Shown: positions 34,029-43,629, counted from the first letter of the stretch. The stretch: 64,000 bases of DNA from Thiobacillus sp. (GCA_021166845.1 JAJPEP010000048.1:1-64000), one strand, 5' to 3'. Numbers and translations are program-made. Notes: generated from the sequence alone by a model not told the origin.

Positions 34029-36188
34029 ATGCCGTCCATCCTTCAGGTCGCACTCGATACGCCGCTGCACCGGCTGTTCGACTATCGCCTGCCGGATGGC
34101 CTCGGTGCCGTGCCGCCGGGCACCCTGCTCGAAGTCCCGTTCGGCCGCGCCCGTCAGATTGGCGTCGTGCTCGGACCGCAGGCCGACAGCGCCGTCCAGA
34201 CCGACAAGCTGCGCGATGTGATCCGCGTGCTGGCCGACCGCCCCGCGCTATCACCCGAAATCCTCCGACTGGCGCAGTTCTGCGCCGACTATTACCACTA
34301 TCCGCTGGGCGCGATCCTGCTCGCCACGCTGCCGCCGCGCCTGAAAAATGCCACGCCGTTTGTCGCCGAGACACCCTGGCTGGCGGTAACCGAAGCCGGA
34401 CAGGCAGCCAAACCCGTCGCCCGCGCCCATGCGCAGCGCACCCTGCTTGACGCGCTGCGCACGGCGCCGCAGTCCCGCAGCGTGCTGCGCGAGCGGAAAC
34501 AAGGCCGCCACGCTACTGCGCTGGTGGCGGCCGGCTGGGCCGCCTGGTCGCGCGTTCCCCCGCCGGCAGCCGACGCGCCGCGGACGGCCGAAGCGCCCCC
34601 CGCCACGGCCGAGCAGCAGGCCGCGTTCGAAACGCTGCTGCCCGCGCTCGGCCAGTTTGGCGTGCACCTGATCCACGGCGTCACCGGCAGCGGCAAGACC
34701 GAGCTGTACCTGCGCCTGATCGATGCGGTGCTGGCACGCGGCCTGCAAGCGCTGGTGCTGATTCCCGAGATTGCATTGACCCCGCAACTGGAACAACATT
34801 TCCGCCGCCGCTTTCCCGGACGGCGCTTCGCCACCCTGCACAGCGGCCTCGCCGAGAAAGATCGCGCCGAAAACTGGCTCGCCGCCCCCGACTGCGACGT
34901 GCTGCTCGGCACCCGGCTGTCGGTGTTCGCGCCGCTGCCGCGGCTGGGGCTGATCGTGGTCGACGAAGAGCACGACGCCTCGTTCAAGCAGCAGGACGGC
35001 CTGCGCTACTCGGCGCGCGACGTCGCCATCGCGCGCGGCAAGCAGTGCGGCGTGCCGGTGGTGCTCGGCTCCGCCACGCCCTCGCTGGAAAGCTATGCGC
35101 AGGCCACGACGGGGCGCTACCGGCTGATCGAGCTGAAGCAGCGCGCCATCAGCCAGGCACGGTTGCCGGCGATCGAACTGGTCGACCTCAAGCACATTCC
35201 GCTCGACAACGGTCTCACCCGTCCCGCCGTGCAGGCGCTGACCGAAATCCTGGCGCGCGGCGAGCAGAGCCTGGTGTTCTTGAACCGCCGCGGCTACGCC
35301 CCGGCGCTGTACTGCCCGAGCTGCGCCTGGGTTTCGCCCTGCCCGCGCTGCTCGGCGCGGCTGGTGCTGCACCGCACCTCGCATCGATTGAAATGCCACC
35401 ACTGCGGATTCGAGACACGCATCCCGTCCGCATGCCCGAGCTGCGGCAACCCCGATTTGAAAGCCCTCGGCCAGGGCACGCAGCGGCTGGAGGAAACGCT
35501 CGCCGCTCTGCTGCCCGCCGCGCGCATCCGCCGCATCGACCGCGACACCATGCGTCCGCGCGCCTGGGCCGAACTGGGCGCGGCGGTGCATGGCGGCGAA
35601 GTCGACATCCTGCTCGGCACCCAGATGCTGGCCAAGGGCCATGACTTTCCCAACATGACGCTGGCGCTGATCCTCGACACCGACGGCGCGCTCTACAGCC
35701 CGGACTTTCGCGCCACCGAACGCCTGTTCGCCCAGCTGATGCAGGTGTCCGGACGCGCCGGGCGCGCCGACAAGCCGGGACGCGTGCTGATCCAGACCGC
35801 CTTCCCGGATCATCCTTTGTTCCGCTACCTGCAGCGCCACGATTTCGCCGGCTATGCGCGCGCGCTGCTGGCCGAGCGCCGCCAGCTCGACCTGCCGCCG
35901 TTCACCCGGCAGATCCTGCTGCGCGCCGAAGCGCCCACGATGGAGGCGGGGCTGGCCTTCCTGCAGCGCGCCGCAGCGCTCGCGCCGGATACGGCCGACG
36001 TCAGCGTGTTCAGCGCCACGCCAGCCCCCATGGCAAGGGTCGCCAATCTGGAGCGCGCGCAACTGCTGATCCAGTCCGCCTCAAGACTGGCCCTGCAGGC
36101 CTTCGTGCGCGACTGGCGGCCGCTGCTGGACAGCATCAAGCCGCGGGTGGCGCGCTGGTCGCTCGATGTCGACCCGCTGGTGTTTTGA
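34029..36188 (+). CDS. priA: Primosomal protein N' (replication-restart helicase PriA)
   Basis: A 719-residue superfamily 2 helicase that reloads the replisome at stalled forks. The N-terminal DNA-binding domain is followed by Walker A GVTGSGKTELYLR, DEEH box VVDEEHDASFKQ, a zinc-binding insert with four paired cysteines (CPSCAWVSPCPRC, CHHCGF, CPSCG) and helicase motifs including QVSGRAGRADKPG. All zinc-ligand pairs are present. The length is normal. Confidence 0.96.
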   Translation: MPSILQVALDTPLHRLFDYRLPDGLGAVPPGTLLEVPFGRARQIGVVLGPQADSAVQTDKLRDVIRVLADRPALSPEILRLAQFCADYYHYPLGAILLATLPPRLKNATPFVAETPWLAVTEAGQAAKPVARAHAQRTLLDALRTAPQSRSVLRERKQGRHATALVAAGWAAWSRVPPPAADAPRTAEAPPATAEQQAAFETLLPALGQFGVHLIHGVTGSGKTELYLRLIDAVLARGLQALVLIPEIALTPQLEQHFRRRFPGRRFATLHSGLAEKDRAENWLAAPDCDVLLGTRLSVFAPLPRLGLIVVDEEHDASFKQQDGLRYSARDVAIARGKQCGVPVVLGSATPSLESYAQATTGRYRLIELKQRAISQARLPAIELVDLKHIPLDNGLTRPAVQALTEILARGEQSLVFLNRRGYAPALYCPSCAWVSPCPRCSARLVLHRTSHRLKCHHCGFETRIPSACPSCGNPDLKALGQGTQRLEETLAALLPAARIRRIDRDTMRPRAWAELGAAVHGGEVDILLGTQMLAKGHDFPNMTLALILDTDGALYSPDFRATERLFAQLMQVSGRAGRADKPGRVLIQTAFPDHPLFRYLQRHDFAGYARALLAERRQLDLPPFTRQILLRAEAPTMEAGLAFLQRAAALAPDTADVSVFSATPAPMARVANLERAQLLIQSASRLALQAFVRDWRPLLDSIKPRVARWSLDVDPLVF

Positions 36189-36206
36189 TGCCTTGCTCCC
36201 GGCGCT

Positions 36207-36212
36207 TATAAT
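36207..36212 (+). promoter_or_regulatory. -10 box of the argS promoter
   Basis: A perfect TATAAT between priA and argS, 58 bp before the argS ATG. No good -35 is spaced correctly. Confidence 0.45.
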
Positions 36213-36269
36213 CGCCGGCTACCTATTCTGAAACACTGAGGATGTGCGGTTGCCGTTCTCTCTGTAACC

Positions 36270-37943
36270 ATGTCCAGCACCCATCCGCTCAAAGACCAGC
36301 TCGCCCTGCTGATCGGCATCGCCCTCGAAACCGTGGCGCCGGACGCCCCGGTCAGCCTCGAAATCGAACGCCCGAAGAATCCCGCCCACGGCGACTTTTC
36401 CAGCAATGCCGCGATGCAGCTGGCGCGGCCGCTGAAGCGGAATCCACGCGAGCTGGCGCAGCTGATCCTCACCGAGTTGCCGAAATCCCCGCTGATCGCC
36501 AGGGCGGAAATCGCCGGCGCGGGCTTCATCAATTTCCACCTCACCCCCGCCGCCTGGCACGGCTTGGTGCCGCAGATCCGTGCGGCCGGCGCGGCTTTCG
36601 GTCGCGGCGATGCGGGCGCCGGACACAAGATGCTGGTCGAGTTCGTCTCCGCCAACCCGACCGGTCCGCTGCACGTGGGGCACGGTCGCCAGGGTGCGCT
36701 GGGCGACGCCATCTGCAACCTCTACGCGGCGCAGGGCTGGGACGTCTATCGCGAGTTCTACTACAACGACGCCGGGGTGCAGATCGCCACGCTGGCCAAC
36801 AGCGTGCAGGCGCGCGCAAAGGGGCTGAAACCGGGCGACGCCGGATGGCCGGAAGCCGCCTACAACGGCGACTACATCGCCGACATTGCGGCGGACTTTC
36901 TGGCGAAAAAGACGGTCAGGTCGGACGACCGCGAATTCACCGCGTCGGGCGACGTCGACGATCTCGACTCGATTCGCCAGTTCGCCGTCGCTTACCTGCG
37001 CCACGAGCAGGACCTCGACCTCAAGGCCTTCGCGGTGCGCTTCGACCACTATTATCTGGAGTCGAGCCTGTATACCAGCGGGCGCGTGGAGGCGACGGTC
37101 AAGCGGCTGATCGAGGCCGGCAAGACCTACGAGCAGGACGGCGCGCTGTGGCTCCGGACCACCGACTACGGCGACGACAAGGACCGCGTGATGAAAAAAT
37201 CCGACGGCACCTACACCTATTTCGTGCCCGACGTCGCCTACCACATCGCCAAGTGGGAACGTGGCTTTGAACGCGCAATCAACATCCAGGGCACCGACCA
37301 CCACGGCACCATCGCCCGCGTGCGCGCCGGCCTGCAGGCCGCCAACGTCGGCATCCCCCAGGGCTATCCCGACTACCTGCTGCACACCATGGTGCGCGTG
37401 ATGCGCGGCGGCGAGGAGGTAAAGATCTCCAAGCGCGCCGGCAGCTACGTCACCCTGCGCGACCTCATCGAGTGGACCAGCAAGGACGCGGTGCGCTTCT
37501 TCCTGCTCTCGCGCAAGGCCGACACCGAATACATCTTCGACGTCGATCTGGCGGTCGCCAAAAACACCGACAATCCGGTGTACTACGTGCAGTACGCGCA
37601 CGCGCGCATCTGCCGGGTGTTCGAGGAATGGGGCGGGCAGCCCGCCGCGCTCGACGGCGCCGATCTGGCGCCGCTGACCGCGCCGCACGCGCTCGCGCTG
37701 ATGCAGCGTCTGGCCGAATACCCGGAAACCGTCGCCACCGCCGCGCGCGAACTGGCGCCGCACCTGCTGGTGCATTACCTTGGGGTGCTGGCAGGCGATT
37801 TTCACGCCTGGTACAACGCCGAGAAATTCCTGGTCGACGATGCGGCGACAAAACTGGCCCGGCTGGCGCTGGCCGACGCCACCCGCATCGCGATCGTCAA
37901 TGGGCTGGCCTTGCTCGGCGTGTCGGCCCCGGAGAAAATGTAG
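36270..37943 (+). CDS. argS: Arginyl-tRNA synthetase
   Basis: A 557-residue class I synthetase. The HIGH motif is present as HVGHGRQG within [16 protein letters not shown], and the KMSKS-type loop as [15 protein letters not shown]. The N-terminal Add-1 tRNA-recognition domain and the C-terminal anticodon-binding domain ([15 protein letters not shown] onward) are complete. The SPOR-domain gene starts 2 bp after its stop. Confidence 0.97.
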   Translation: MSSTHPLKDQLALLIGIALETVAPDAPVSLEIERPKNPAHGDFSSNAAMQLARPLKRNPRELAQLILTELPKSPLIARAEIAGAGFINFHLTPAAWHGLVPQIRAAGAAFGRGDAGAGHKMLVEFVSANPTGPLHVGHGRQGALGDAICNLYAAQGWDVYREFYYNDAGVQIATLANSVQARAKGLKPGDAGWPEAAYNGDYIADIAADFLAKKTVRSDDREFTASGDVDDLDSIRQFAVAYLRHEQDLDLKAFAVRFDHYYLESSLYTSGRVEATVKRLIEAGKTYEQDGALWLRTTDYGDDKDRVMKKSDGTYTYFVPDVAYHIAKWERGFERAINIQGTDHHGTIARVRAGLQAANVGIPQGYPDYLLHTMVRVMRGGEEVKISKRAGSYVTLRDLIEWTSKDAVRFFLLSRKADTEYIFDVDLAVAKNTDNPVYYVQYAHARICRVFEEWGGQPAALDGADLAPLTAPHALALMQRLAEYPETVATAARELAPHLLVHYLGVLAGDFHAWYNAEKFLVDDAATKLARLALADATRIAIVNGLALLGVSAPEKM

Positions 37944-37945
37944 CC

Positions 37946-38476
37946 ATGGCCAAGCCTTCGCCCCGCAAAAACGGCCGCTCGGGCGGCAGTTCCATCTTCA
38001 CCGGCGTGCTGATCGGTCTCGTCGTCGGCGCGATTCTCGCCGTCGTCGTGGCGCTGTGGGTCACCGGCAACAACCTGTTCAAGCCCACGGCGCCGGCGCC
38101 CCGCCCGGCCGCGCCCGCTGCCGACGTCCCGGAGCCCGCGCCCAGCTTCGATTTCTACAAAGTCCTTCCGGGCGACGCCCAGGGCGAACTGCCGCCGTCC
38201 ACCGCGCCCGCCGCGCCCGCCACGCGCTATTTCCTGCAGGCAGGCGCGTTCCAGAATGCGATCGATGCCGACAACCTGAAGGCGCAACTCGCCATGCTGG
38301 GCGTCGAAGCCGTCATCCAGACCGGTGAAGTGGCCGGCAAGGGGGTCTTCCATCGCGTGCGCGTCGGCCCGTTCAGCGCCATGGATGAAGTCGATCGCAC
38401 CCGCAGCCTGCTGACGCAGAACGATATCCCGGTCACGCTAGTCAAAGAAATCCCCACCCCACAGGAGTCGCCTTGA
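37946..38476 (+). CDS. SPOR-domain inner-membrane protein (FtsN-like)
   Basis: A 176-residue protein with a short basic cytoplasmic tail, one membrane helix (FTGVLIGLVVGAILAVVVAL, about residues 18-37), a Pro/Ala-rich periplasmic linker and a C-terminal SPOR domain (from about 92: RYFLQAGAFQNAIDADNLKA ... FHRVRVGPF). SPOR domains bind denuded peptidoglycan at the septum. The layout is like a compact FtsN. It is tightly packed between argS and dsbA, as in many betaproteobacteria. Confidence 0.9.
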   Translation: MAKPSPRKNGRSGGSSIFTGVLIGLVVGAILAVVVALWVTGNNLFKPTAPAPRPAAPAADVPEPAPSFDFYKVLPGDAQGELPPSTAPAAPATRYFLQAGAFQNAIDADNLKAQLAMLGVEAVIQTGEVAGKGVFHRVRVGPFSAMDEVDRTRSLLTQNDIPVTLVKEIPTPQESP

Positions 38477-39126
38477 TGTTCACCCGCGCTTTGTCTTTCT
38501 TCGCCGCCGCCGTTTTTTCCCTGTCTGCCCTGGCCGCCGGGCCGGAAGCCTTCGAGGGTCACGATTACACCCGCATAAAAAATGTACAGCCGGTCGCCAC
38601 CGGAAAAAATGTCGAGGTGCTGGAATTCTTCTGGTACCGCTGCCCGCACTGCTTTCAGCTTGAACCCGGCCTCAATGCCTGGCTGAAAACCCTGCCCAGG
38701 GACGCCCAGGTTCGCCGCGTGCCAGCGGTGTTCCGCGAAGACTGGATGCCCGGCGCCAAGCTGTATTACACGCTGGAACAGATGAAGCTTCTCGACAGCC
38801 TGCACCACAAGGTGTTCGACGCCTACCACGTGCAAAACATCAACCTCAACGACCCGGCTTTGCTGGGCGGCTGGATCGCCCAGCAAGGCGTCGACCGCAA
38901 GAAATTCGAAGGTGTCTACCATTCGTTCTCGACGCAGACCAAGGCCACCCAGGGCGCGCGGCTGGCCACCACGTACGCCATCACCGGCGTGCCTGCCTTC
39001 ATCATCGACGGCAAATACGCCACCTCGATGTCGATGACCGGCAGCGAGGCACGCCTGTTCGAGGTGCTCGATCAGCTGATCGTCAAGGCGCGCGCCGAAC
39101 GCGGCGGCAAGAAACCCGTTAGATAA
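38476..39126 (+). CDS. dsbA: Thiol:disulfide interchange protein DsbA
   Basis: A 216-residue periplasmic oxidase that introduces disulfides into exported proteins. It has a signal peptide (ends LAA, about residue 22), active-site C57-P-H-C60 in FFWYRCPHCFQLEP, and a cis-Pro loop GVPAFIIDG. The ATG at 38476 overlaps the stop of the SPOR gene (TGATG). The partner DsbB is not in the window. Confidence 0.94.
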   Translation: MFTRALSFFAAAVFSLSALAAGPEAFEGHDYTRIKNVQPVATGKNVEVLEFFWYRCPHCFQLEPGLNAWLKTLPRDAQVRRVPAVFREDWMPGAKLYYTLEQMKLLDSLHHKVFDAYHVQNINLNDPALLGGWIAQQGVDRKKFEGVYHSFSTQTKATQGARLATTYAITGVPAFIIDGKYATSMSMTGSEARLFEVLDQLIVKARAERGGKKPVR

Positions 39127-39253
39127 CGCGGTCGATCCGTCCCAGCCCGCTGGCGAACCGCCTATATTCCAGTATTGGTGCGAAGGGCACATGTCGCTTC
39201 GCTTCACATCGACTGACCCGATACACTTGTGTCCCGCAAAAAAGGAAAATGTC

Positions 39254-39541
39254 ATGAGCACGAAAGAAGACTTCGTACGCAAGATGCACGCCAAACTCGA
39301 CCAATGGAATACCGAGATCGACGCACTGACGGCAAAGGCCGATGCCGCTGAAGCCAGCGCGCGCGCCGAATATCACAAGCAGATCGAGGCCTTGCGCAAC
39401 AAGCGCGACCACGCCCGCAGCAAGCTGAGCGAGCTCGAATCCGCTGGCGAAGGCGCCTGGAAGGACTTGAAGGCCGGCGTCGAACTGGCGTGGGAATCGG
39501 TCAGCGAGGCCGTGCGTTCCGCCACCGCCCGGTTCAAATAA
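39254..39541 (+). CDS. Small coiled-coil protein, unknown function
   Basis: A 95-residue soluble protein of charged heptads (DFVRKMHAKLDQWNTEIDAL, then SARAEYHKQIEALRNKRDHA) and a C-terminal amphipathic helix (AWESVSEAVRSATARF). It resembles small stress-associated coiled-coil proteins found beside membrane or iron genes. No enzymatic motif is seen. It lies 58 bp upstream of the ferritin-like gene and may be co-transcribed with it. The ribosome-binding site AAAGGAAA precedes the ATG. Confidence 0.8.
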   Translation: MSTKEDFVRKMHAKLDQWNTEIDALTAKADAAEASARAEYHKQIEALRNKRDHARSKLSELESAGEGAWKDLKAGVELAWESVSEAVRSATARFK

Positions 39542-39599
39542 GCCGCCCGCCGCAAGGCGCCGAATAAAGGCTTTGTCCCCAACCTAAACAGGAAAAAAC

Positions 39600-39887
39600 A
39601 TGGCAAACGAGGGTTATCACGAGCCGGTCGAAGCACTCAGTGCCGAGACCCGCGACATGCACCGGGCGATCGTCTCGCTGATGGAAGAGCTCGAGGCGGT
39701 GGACTGGTACAACCAGCGCATGGATGTCTGCAAGGATCCGGAGCTGCGCGCCATCCTCAAGCACAACCGCGACGAGGAGAAAGAGCATGCCGCCATGGTG
39801 ATGGAGTGGATCCGCCGGCACGACCCGAAGTTCGACAAGGAACTGCGGGATTACCTGTTCACCGACAAGAAAATCGCTCACGACTGA
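39600..39887 (+). CDS. Encapsulated-ferritin-like (EncFtn family) protein without targeting tail
   Basis: A 95-residue two-helix ferritin-like protein. It matches the encapsulated ferritin family in the pattern HRAIVSLMEELEAVDWYNQR ... HNRDEEKEHAAM. The ferroxidase ligands of Rhodospirillum rubrum EncFtn (two Glu and one His) correspond to E30, E60 and H63, all present. EncFtn subunits form an open annular decamer that oxidises iron but needs an encapsulin shell to store it. Here the protein stops shortly after the second helix (YLFTDKKIAHD) and lacks the C-terminal encapsulation peptide. No encapsulin gene is adjacent. Confidence 0.85.
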   Translation: MANEGYHEPVEALSAETRDMHRAIVSLMEELEAVDWYNQRMDVCKDPELRAILKHNRDEEKEHAAMVMEWIRRHDPKFDKELRDYLFTDKKIAHD

Positions 39888-39931
39888 TTCGCGCGCGCGC
39901 GATGGCTGCCCCCTTGCCAACACCAGGAGCC

Positions 39932-40522
39932 TTACTCCGCCCGCAGATCCTGCGGCTGGTTGAAATTGGCAAAACAGGCCGCTTCGAATCGCACGGCCGT
40001 TGAGGGCAGGCCCGCCTGCCAGTGGCGCACCGCACGTTCGCCGCGCGCCAGGAATGCGGCGAGGCTGTCGCGCTGGTCGGCGCGCACGAGGAAGCAGCCG
40101 TAGTGCACGCGTTCCCCATCCGCCGCCACCGCCAGCGGCACGCTTTCCCGCAGCGCCGCATCGAGCAAACGCGCGGCCAGATCGGCAGGCAGGTGCGGCG
40201 TGTCGCAGGGCGCGACCAGCAACCAGTCCGCCGTCACGGCGTCCAGCGCCGCCAGCACGCCGGCCAGCGGGCCGGGGAAATCGGGCAAAGTGTCGGGCAG
40301 CACGCGGTGGCCATAGGCCGCGTAGAGGTCGAGATTGCGGTTGGCGCTGATGAGAATTTCGCCGACCTGCGGCGCCAGCGCGGCAAGCGCCCATTCGACC
40401 AGCGGGCGCCCCCGATAAATGACCAGCCCCTTGTCGGCGCCGCCCATGCGGCGGCCCTGGCCGCCCGCCAGGATGACGGCGGCGACGCGCGCCGACTCTG
40501 ATTTACTGCCGGCGCCGGGCAT
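39932..40522 (-). CDS. mobA: Molybdenum cofactor guanylyltransferase
   Basis: A 196-residue nucleotidyltransferase that attaches GMP to molybdopterin to form the bis-MGD cofactor. Signature VILAGGQGRRMGGADKGL; then LVAPCDTPHLPADLA. The start is ATG 40522, overlapping the end of the upstream glycosyltransferase gene by 20 bp. A longer in-frame extension to 40594 is possible but only shadows that gene. Molybdoenzymes served by it are not in the window. Confidence 0.93.
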   Translation of the reverse strand: MPGAGSKSESARVAAVILAGGQGRRMGGADKGLVIYRGRPLVEWALAALAPQVGEILISANRNLDLYAAYGHRVLPDTLPDFPGPLAGVLAALDAVTADWLLVAPCDTPHLPADLAARLLDAALRESVPLAVAADGERVHYGCFLVRADQRDSLAAFLARGERAVRHWQAGLPSTAVRFEAACFANFNQPQDLRAE

Positions 40523-42188
40523 ACAGATGGAAACGGTCGGAACGGTCGCCGGGGCGCGCGCCCTCCCACCGCTTGATCCAGCCATCCGGGACATGCGGTT
40601 CGGGCTCGTTGCGCCGCGTCTCCAGCAGCAGCCAGTCGCAGCCGGCGTCGGCAGGGACGAATTGGCGGCCGCTGTGATAGGCCAGCAGCAGGCGCTGCGT
40701 GCTGCGCACCTGATGGGTCTGGATGCACGCCGCTGGCGACACCCGCGCCGTCAGCGCCTCGCCGACGCTGACATAACTCAGGCGACGGTCGAGCGGCGCC
40801 TGAAACAGCGCCATCAGCAAAACCCAGATGAAGGTCAGGCTCGCCGTCCACACCAGGATGGGGCGCAGCGGCGAGCGGCCGACACGGGCGAGGAACCCGA
40901 CCCAGGTCAGGGTAACGACAAGACCCAGTGCCAGCGCCCACGGACGCAATTCGCCGACGCCGGTCATGCCCAGCTTGACCAGCCGCGCCGCCAGCCGCGC
41001 CGGACGACCCAGGTCGTGCGCGCTCCAGTAGGCCCACAGCAGCAGCCCGATAAAGCCGAACAGCATGAGCGCAAACCACAGCAGGGCGCTGGCCGCGCCA
41101 CGCCGCAGGCTGAACAGCCCAGCGGCGCCCAAGAGGGCCAGCGGCAGCAACAGTATGAGGCCCTGCTCCTCGCCGGGATGCGCCGCCAGGGCGTACAGGC
41201 CGAGCAGGCCCGCCAGCGCGCCGAGCGGCAGCACCACCCCCGGCGTGCGCCACTGGCGCCGGCCGCGATACAGCGCCCAGGCCGCCAGCGGCCACGCCGG
41301 CCAGGCGTACCAGGCCAGAATGCCGGGGTAGTAGCCCGGGCGAAGGCCCTCGCCCCCCAGCCAGCGCTCAAGATTGAGCACGCGCACAAACGGGATCGCC
41401 TGGGTGGCGAGATAAGCCAGCCATGCCGCGCTGGCGGCAAGCGCGAGGCCCGCCCCCCACAGCAGCGCGCGCCGCGCCGCCGGCGAACGGTACTCCTCAA
41501 GCAACAGCGGCAACAGCAACGCCAGCGCCAGGATCAGCACCGCTTCCGCCGCGCCGCCGGCCAGCAGCATGAGCGCAGCCCCGATGCCCAGCGCCCAGCC
41601 GCTGCGAGGGTTCCGCGGCAGGCCGGCCACGCCATGCAGCATGATCGCGGCGGCGGCGAACTGGGCGGTATAGGCATTGAGTTCGTGGCCGCGCACCAGC
41701 AAGCCCACGCAGCCCAGCAGCGTCAGCGCCGCAGCCCAGCCGGCTTCTGCGCCATACAGCGCACGCGCGGTGCGCGCGACAAAAAACAGCGCTAGCGCGA
41801 TGAACACCCCCGAGGCCAGCCGCGCGCCGTCGGGCAGGGCCAGGATGGGCGAAGTCAGCCAGGCGGTGGCGGCCGCCACCCAGTAGTACAGCCGCGGCGT
41901 GGCCGCCGCGGCCTGCGGCGCGACGTCGCTTTGCAGCAGCAGCCACAGTTGCACGAAGTGATCGCCGTCACCGCCCTTCCATGGCGCGTGCCCCACCAGG
42001 CCCGGCAGCAGCCAGGCGGCACAGAGCAGCAGCAGCCCGAGCCGCGGAAGGGTCGCTGCGCAGCAGCGGGGCACCCACCGGCGTACTCCTTGCGGGTGCC
42101 GCGGAAGGGTCGCTGCGCAGCAGCGGGGCACCCACCGGCGTACTCCTTGCGGGTGCCGCGGAAGGGAGGGCAGGCGCTTACTGGACAA
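40503..42188 (-). CDS. ArnT-like (GT39/GT83) membrane glycosyltransferase with repeat-derived N-terminus
   Basis: Up to 561 residues with about a dozen membrane helices. The first luminal loop after the first helix has the conserved GHAPWKGGDGDHFVQLWLL, typical of dolichyl/undecaprenyl-phosphate sugar transferases that modify lipid A or proteins. The start is unclear. The only initiator near the previous gene's stop is TTG 42188, giving an N-terminus of two perfect 19-residue repeats (LPRHPQGVRRWVPRCCAAT), encoded by tandem 57-bp repeats. Homologues would begin near RLGLLLLCAAWLLPGL. The TTG overlaps the M48 stop by 11 bp, so coupled initiation is possible. mobA overlaps its 3' end. Confidence 0.82.
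   Translation of the reverse strand: MSSKRLPSLPRHPQGVRRWVPRCCAATLPRHPQGVRRWVPRCCAATLPRLGLLLLCAAWLLPGLVGHAPWKGGDGDHFVQLWLLLQSDVAPQAAAATPRLYYWVAAATAWLTSPILALPDGARLASGVFIALALFFVARTARALYGAEAGWAAALTLLGCVGLLVRGHELNAYTAQFAAAAIMLHGVAGLPRNPRSGWALGIGAALMLLAGGAAEAVLILALALLLPLLLEEYRSPAARRALLWGAGLALAASAAWLAYLATQAIPFVRVLNLERWLGGEGLRPGYYPGILAWYAWPAWPLAAWALYRGRRQWRTPGVVLPLGALAGLLGLYALAAHPGEEQGLILLLPLALLGAAGLFSLRRGAASALLWFALMLFGFIGLLLWAYWSAHDLGRPARLAARLVKLGMTGVGELRPWALALGLVVTLTWVGFLARVGRSPLRPILVWTASLTFIWVLLMALFQAPLDRRLSYVSVGEALTARVSPAACIQTHQVRSTQRLLLAYHSGRQFVPADAGCDWLLLETRRNEPEPHVPDGWIKRWEGARPGDRSDRFHLYARRRQ
42044..42166. repeat. Tandem 57-bp repeat, two perfect units plus 9 bp
   Basis: Units 42044-42100 and 42101-42157 are identical, and a third begins at 42158. 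Each unit is 57 bp (19 codons) and so keeps the reading frame of the glycosyltransferase. On the minus strand each holds the core ACCCGCAAGGAGTACGCCG and a hairpin GGCACCC ... GGGTGCC, with an SD-like AAGGAG in the loop. Confidence 0.95.
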
Positions 42189-43629
42189 TTTTGAGGCGCT
42201 GGCCCGGGCTGGGCTCGCCGCTTGGGTAAAGGGCGTTCATCAGGCGCAGCTGGCTTTCGGCGTCGGCGCCCAGCGGCGACTGCCGCGCCAGGTTTGCCAT
42301 CGTCATGCCGGGCTGCGCCGCGACCAGTTTCAGCACGTAAGGCCGGGCCGCCTTTTTCTCGGCCGCGGTGATCGCGCGAAAGCTGTTGATCGCGGCGCGC
42401 AGGGTGCTGCGTTCGCGGTCGTAGGCCGGTTTGTCCCTGGCCATGCCGGCGATCAGGTACTGCGTGCCGTTGAACACCACGGCCGCCGCCACCACCGGCT
42501 TGCCCTGCTGCGCGCCGGCGGCGAATGCCGCCGGATAGCCGCTAAGCTTGCCGCTGTCGTAGCGCACGCCGGCATCCAGCTTGAGGCCTTTTTGCAGGGT
42601 ATCCAGCGGCTTGTCGTTCTTCGGTCCCTGCCGCAGTTCGACCAGCGCATCGCCCTGGGGGCTCGTCGCCACAACCCGGTCGGGACGGTTCTGCACCCGC
42701 CAGCCTGGCGGAAACTGGAGCACAAGGCCAAGTTTTTCATGCAGCAGCATGTTGTTGCGAATCAGGCCCTGCTCGGGGCTGTCGCCAAAATAGATGCCGG
42801 CAATTTTTCGCAGATAGTCGCTGCGGCCGTCACGCGGGCTGGCAACGGTGTATTGGTTCGCCGCGCCCACCACCTGCCTGAGGCGCGCGTCGTTGCCGGG
42901 ATGGGTGTCGAAGGTGCCGTGATAGGTGCGTAGCGGGCGGCCGTCGCGCCGGGCCAGTTCGGCGGCGAACAGCTCCTGGTTTTTCAGCACGCCGATGACG
43001 TCGATCATCGCCTGCGGGTTGTAACCGGTCTTCGCCAGATATTCGGCGCCGAGGCGGTCGGATTCCAGTTCATGCTCGCGGCCGTAGCCTGCGGTCCAGG
43101 CCTGCGCCAGCGTTTGCAGCAGGGTGGCGCCCGCCTGATTGTCCAGCCCCGGCACCAGGATCGATCCCAGCACCGCCCCCAGTCCGGCCGCGGTGGACGC
43201 GCTTTGCTGGCGCACCCCGTGGCGCGCGGTGACGTGGCCGATTTCGTGGCCGACGACGCCGGCCAGTTCGGCCTCGGAATTCAGATACGCCATGATGCCG
43301 CGGGTGATATAGACGTAGCCGCCGGGCAGCGCAAAGGCGTTGACATCGGGGCTATCGACCACGGTGAAATGCCATTGCAGGTGCGGCCGCTGGCTTTGCC
43401 GCGCCAGGCGCTGGCCGACCTCGTTGACGTAGGCCTGCAGCGCAGGATTATCCAGCGCCGCGTATTCCTTCAGCACATCCTGGTGCGCCTGCGCGCCCAA
43501 CTGGATTTCCTGCTGCTCCGACATCAGCACGAAGTCCCTGTCGCCGCTGACCGGATTCTGCGCGCAGTGGGTCAGCGCCAGCGAACCGAAGGCAATGACG
43601 GCAATACGGCGAAAAGCGCGGGGGGTCAC
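42178..43629 (-). CDS. M48-family metalloprotease (BepA/YfgC-like)
   Basis: A 483-residue secreted zinc protease. A lipoprotein-like signal ends LTHC. The zinc site HEIGH lies in VGHEIGHVTARHGVRQ, with the third ligand Glu downstream (HELESDRLGAEYL). The C-terminal part is a substrate-binding region, with a LysM-like tail (YVLKLVAAQPGMTMANLARQ). Family members such as BepA and LoiP help quality control of outer-membrane proteins. The start is GTG. It heads an operon with the glycosyltransferase and mobA. Confidence 0.92.
   Translation of the reverse strand: MTPRAFRRIAVIAFGSLALTHCAQNPVSGDRDFVLMSEQQEIQLGAQAHQDVLKEYAALDNPALQAYVNEVGQRLARQSQRPHLQWHFTVVDSPDVNAFALPGGYVYITRGIMAYLNSEAELAGVVGHEIGHVTARHGVRQQSASTAAGLGAVLGSILVPGLDNQAGATLLQTLAQAWTAGYGREHELESDRLGAEYLAKTGYNPQAMIDVIGVLKNQELFAAELARRDGRPLRTYHGTFDTHPGNDARLRQVVGAANQYTVASPRDGRSDYLRKIAGIYFGDSPEQGLIRNNMLLHEKLGLVLQFPPGWRVQNRPDRVVATSPQGDALVELRQGPKNDKPLDTLQKGLKLDAGVRYDSGKLSGYPAAFAAGAQQGKPVVAAAVVFNGTQYLIAGMARDKPAYDRERSTLRAAINSFRAITAAEKKAARPYVLKLVAAQPGMTMANLARQSPLGADAESQLRLMNALYPSGEPSPGQRLKIVQ

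Noticed and set aside
42044-42166. Tandem repeat as a CRISPR array
   Set aside because: The units are contiguous without unique spacers, there are only two, and no cas genes are nearby. The same holds for the array at 61484-61600.
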